Assembly: GCF_000936425.1 (NCBI RefSeq)
Contig: NZ_AVFK01000010.1
Span: 62,001-126,000, forward strand
Direction of reading: 5' to 3'
DNA from: Skermanella aerolata KACC 11604
Lineage (GTDB): Bacteria > Pseudomonadota > Alphaproteobacteria > Azospirillales > Azospirillaceae
Length of the DNA stretch: 64,000 nucleotides
A model generated the notes under the pieces. The model saw nothing but the letters and a program-made list of their open reading frames with translations, did no database searches and was not told the DNA's origin. Made by a program: the position numbers and the translations under genes. Shown here in pieces: positions 62,819-64,000 of this stretch; within the stretch, counting starts at the first letter, position 1, and each line of letters begins with the position of its first letter.

Positions 62819-62850
62819 TAAAGCGGATCGAGCACATAGCAAGGGGGTGC

Positions 62851-62869
62851 AGGGGGCCTTAGGCCCCCT
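62851..62869 (+). other. Hairpin between atpD and atpC
   Basis: AGGGGGCC at 62851-62858 pairs with GGCCCCCT at 62862-62869 around TTA. No T-tract follows, so it may reduce read-through or stabilise the upstream message, giving less epsilon than beta subunit. Confidence 0.5.
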
Positions 62870-62909
62870 CGCTCCATCCTTTTCAGTAATTCAATGACGA
62901 GAGCTATCC

Positions 62910-63326
62910 ATGGCCGACAAAGTCGAGTTCGAGCTGGTTTCGCCGGAAAAGCTGCTGGTTTCCCAGCCGGTCGACATGGTCGTGGTGCCCGGCAGCGAGG
63001 GTAACTTCGGTGTGTTGGCCGGTCACTCGCCGTTCATCTCCACCATCCGTCCGGGCGTGATCGATATCTTCGAGGGCGAGCGCATCGTCGACCGGATCTT
63101 CATCGCCGGCGGTTTCGCCGAAGTGACTGAAACCCGCTGCACGGTCCTGGCCGAGCAGGCGACGAACCTGAACGACCTGGATCGCGCCGCCGTCGAGCAG
63201 GAAATCAAGGACCGCGGTGAGGACGTCGAGGACGCGAAGTCCGACACGGAACGCGCCGCTGCAGAATCCAGGCTCGCGATCGCCCGCGCCAAGCTCGAGG
63301 CGATCACCGGTGCCACCGCGCATTGA
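62910..63326 (+). CDS. atpC: ATP synthase F1 epsilon subunit
   Basis: A 138-residue subunit. The beta-sandwich domain has VVPGSEGNFGVLAGHSPFIS, followed by a C-terminal helical pair that can inhibit ATP hydrolysis. It is the last gene of atpHAGDC; atpB, atpE and atpF are not in this window and must be elsewhere, as is usual in alphaproteobacteria. Confidence 0.96.
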   Translation: MADKVEFELVSPEKLLVSQPVDMVVVPGSEGNFGVLAGHSPFISTIRPGVIDIFEGERIVDRIFIAGGFAEVTETRCTVLAEQATNLNDLDRAAVEQEIKDRGEDVEDAKSDTERAAAESRLAIARAKLEAITGATAH

Positions 63327-63447
63327 TCCCAAAGACGGATTTCGACGGAGCGTCGCTTAACCGGTATCAACGGAAGCCGGCATCAAGGGTGATCGGCTTT
63401 CGGCCGTTGTAAATCTGTTATACCGGGCTAATGTGAGACGATGGGTA

Positions 63448-63485
63448 AATGGCCCGGCCGATACAGGTCCGGGCCATTGCTTTTT
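63448..63485 (+). terminator. Intrinsic terminator of the atp operon
   Basis: AATGGCCCGG at 63448-63457 pairs with CCGGGCCATT at 63469-63478 across an 11-base loop, followed by GC and five T. It stands 122 bases after atpC. Confidence 0.88.
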
Positions 63486-63512
63486 CAGGGCAACAAATCG
63501 CGGCATTGTCGA

Positions 63513-64000
63513 ATGGCCTACAAACACTGGACGCTGGACGATCTCCCCTGGGATCAGATCGACCATTCCAAAGCGGACCCCGAAATCCTCAAAATCATCA
63601 AAGCCGCGGCCCTGGTGGAATACAACGGCCGGGACTACGCGACCTATCTCTGCAACGTCTTCAGCGACGATCCGGAGTTTCAGCAGGTTGCTCGTGATTG
63701 GGCTGAAGAGGAGGTCCAGCACGGTGCGGCATTGGGCCGCTGGGCCGAAGTCATCGATCCCGGCTTCTCCCTGGAAGCGGCGTTCAAGCGCTTCACCGAC
63801 GGCTATAAGATCAAGCTGGAAGCGACCGAATCGATCCGGGGATCACGGAGCGGTGAGCTGATCGCCCGCTGCATGGTCGAAACCGGCACCAGCTCCTACT
63901 ATACGGCACTCGGCGATGCGACAGACGAGCCGGTTCTGAAGGCGATCTGCCGTCGGATCGCCGCGGACGAGTTGCGGCACTACAAGACGTTCTACCAGTA
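63513..64000 (+). CDS. Ferritin-like di-iron protein (cut by window end)
   Basis: At least 162 residues, continuing beyond the window. It starts MAYKHWTLDDLPWDQIDHSK. Two carboxylate-His motifs, EEEVQHG and ADELRHY, and the helical EYNGRDYATY are those of a ferritin-like four-helix di-iron protein (rubrerythrin or fatty acid desaturase-like). The substrate is unknown. Its promoter probably lies in the ~100 bases after atpC's terminator. Confidence 0.8.
   Translation, partial: MAYKHWTLDDLPWDQIDHSKADPEILKIIKAAALVEYNGRDYATYLCNVFSDDPEFQQVARDWAEEEVQHGAALGRWAEVIDPGFSLEAAFKRFTDGYKIKLEATESIRGSRSGELIARCMVETGTSSYYTALGDATDEPVLKAICRRIAADELRHYKTFYQ

Overview
The window reads as a chromosomal segment of a high-GC alphaproteobacterium, most like Rhodospirillales of the Azospirillum/Skermanella type. 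The evidence is the lactate-dehydrogenase-like malate dehydrogenase, a ccoNOQP-ccoGHIS-fnr block, a five-gene atpHAGDC operon, DUF2336, DUF1178, DUF484-xerC and NDUFAF5-like genes, and general-stress (EcfG) type promoters. It is mostly housekeeping DNA. I see no insertion sequence, prophage, CRISPR array or origin.

Layout. 0.1-7.5 kb: a PmtA-like methyltransferase, a 52-residue membrane protein, a possibly stress-regulated protein, tRNA-Asp, a 927-residue ATPase/Pro-Glu-repeat/Sel1-like membrane protein, a 5'-truncated TAXI binding-protein gene and a DUF445 gene. 7.8-18.5 kb: an HWE/HisKA_2 kinase, a Fur-family regulator, a thioesterase, two RNA methyltransferases, TerC, a DctB-like kinase and small proteins. 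18.5-27.8 kb: the microaerobic respiration block, with the cbb3 oxidase (ccoNOQP), its assembly genes (ccoGHIS) and an Fnr-type regulator. FNR/FixK boxes lie ahead of ccoN and ccoG. 27.8-39.6 kb: a mixed region with an NDUFAF5-like protein, ComF, GrxC, a nitrilase-family amidase, a two-component pair whose kinase carries an ethylene-receptor-like membrane domain, DUF1178, two DUF2336 proteins, a Nudix hydrolase, an EamA transporter and a small exported protein behind an EcfG-type promoter. 39.8-50.8 kb: TCA-cycle genes mdh, sucCD, sucAB and lpd, with an Ntn-hydrolase-like gene and an unknown conserved gene between sucB and lpd. 50.7-57.8 kb: an MFS transporter, xerC/DUF484, a small transaldolase, priA and a BrnT/BrnA toxin-antitoxin pair with its own promoter and operator. 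58.2-64 kb: the F1 ATP synthase operon and a ferritin-like gene cut by the window end.

The genes combine into an energy-metabolism picture. The TCA-cycle enzymes supply reductant, the cbb3 oxidase uses it at low oxygen under Fnr control, and ATP synthase uses the resulting proton gradient. Several signal-transduction genes are scattered among them.

The most interesting signal is the histidine kinase at 31224-32903. Its first ~115 residues match the ethylene-binding domain of plant ETR1 with all seven residues known to be needed for ethylene binding, at a constant offset of +10. A single-domain response regulator follows 10 bases downstream. Second tier: a perfect GGAACC-N16-CGTT promoter ahead of an unknown exported protein, the unusual architecture of the 2699-5482 protein, and the orphan proteasome-like protein beside sucB.
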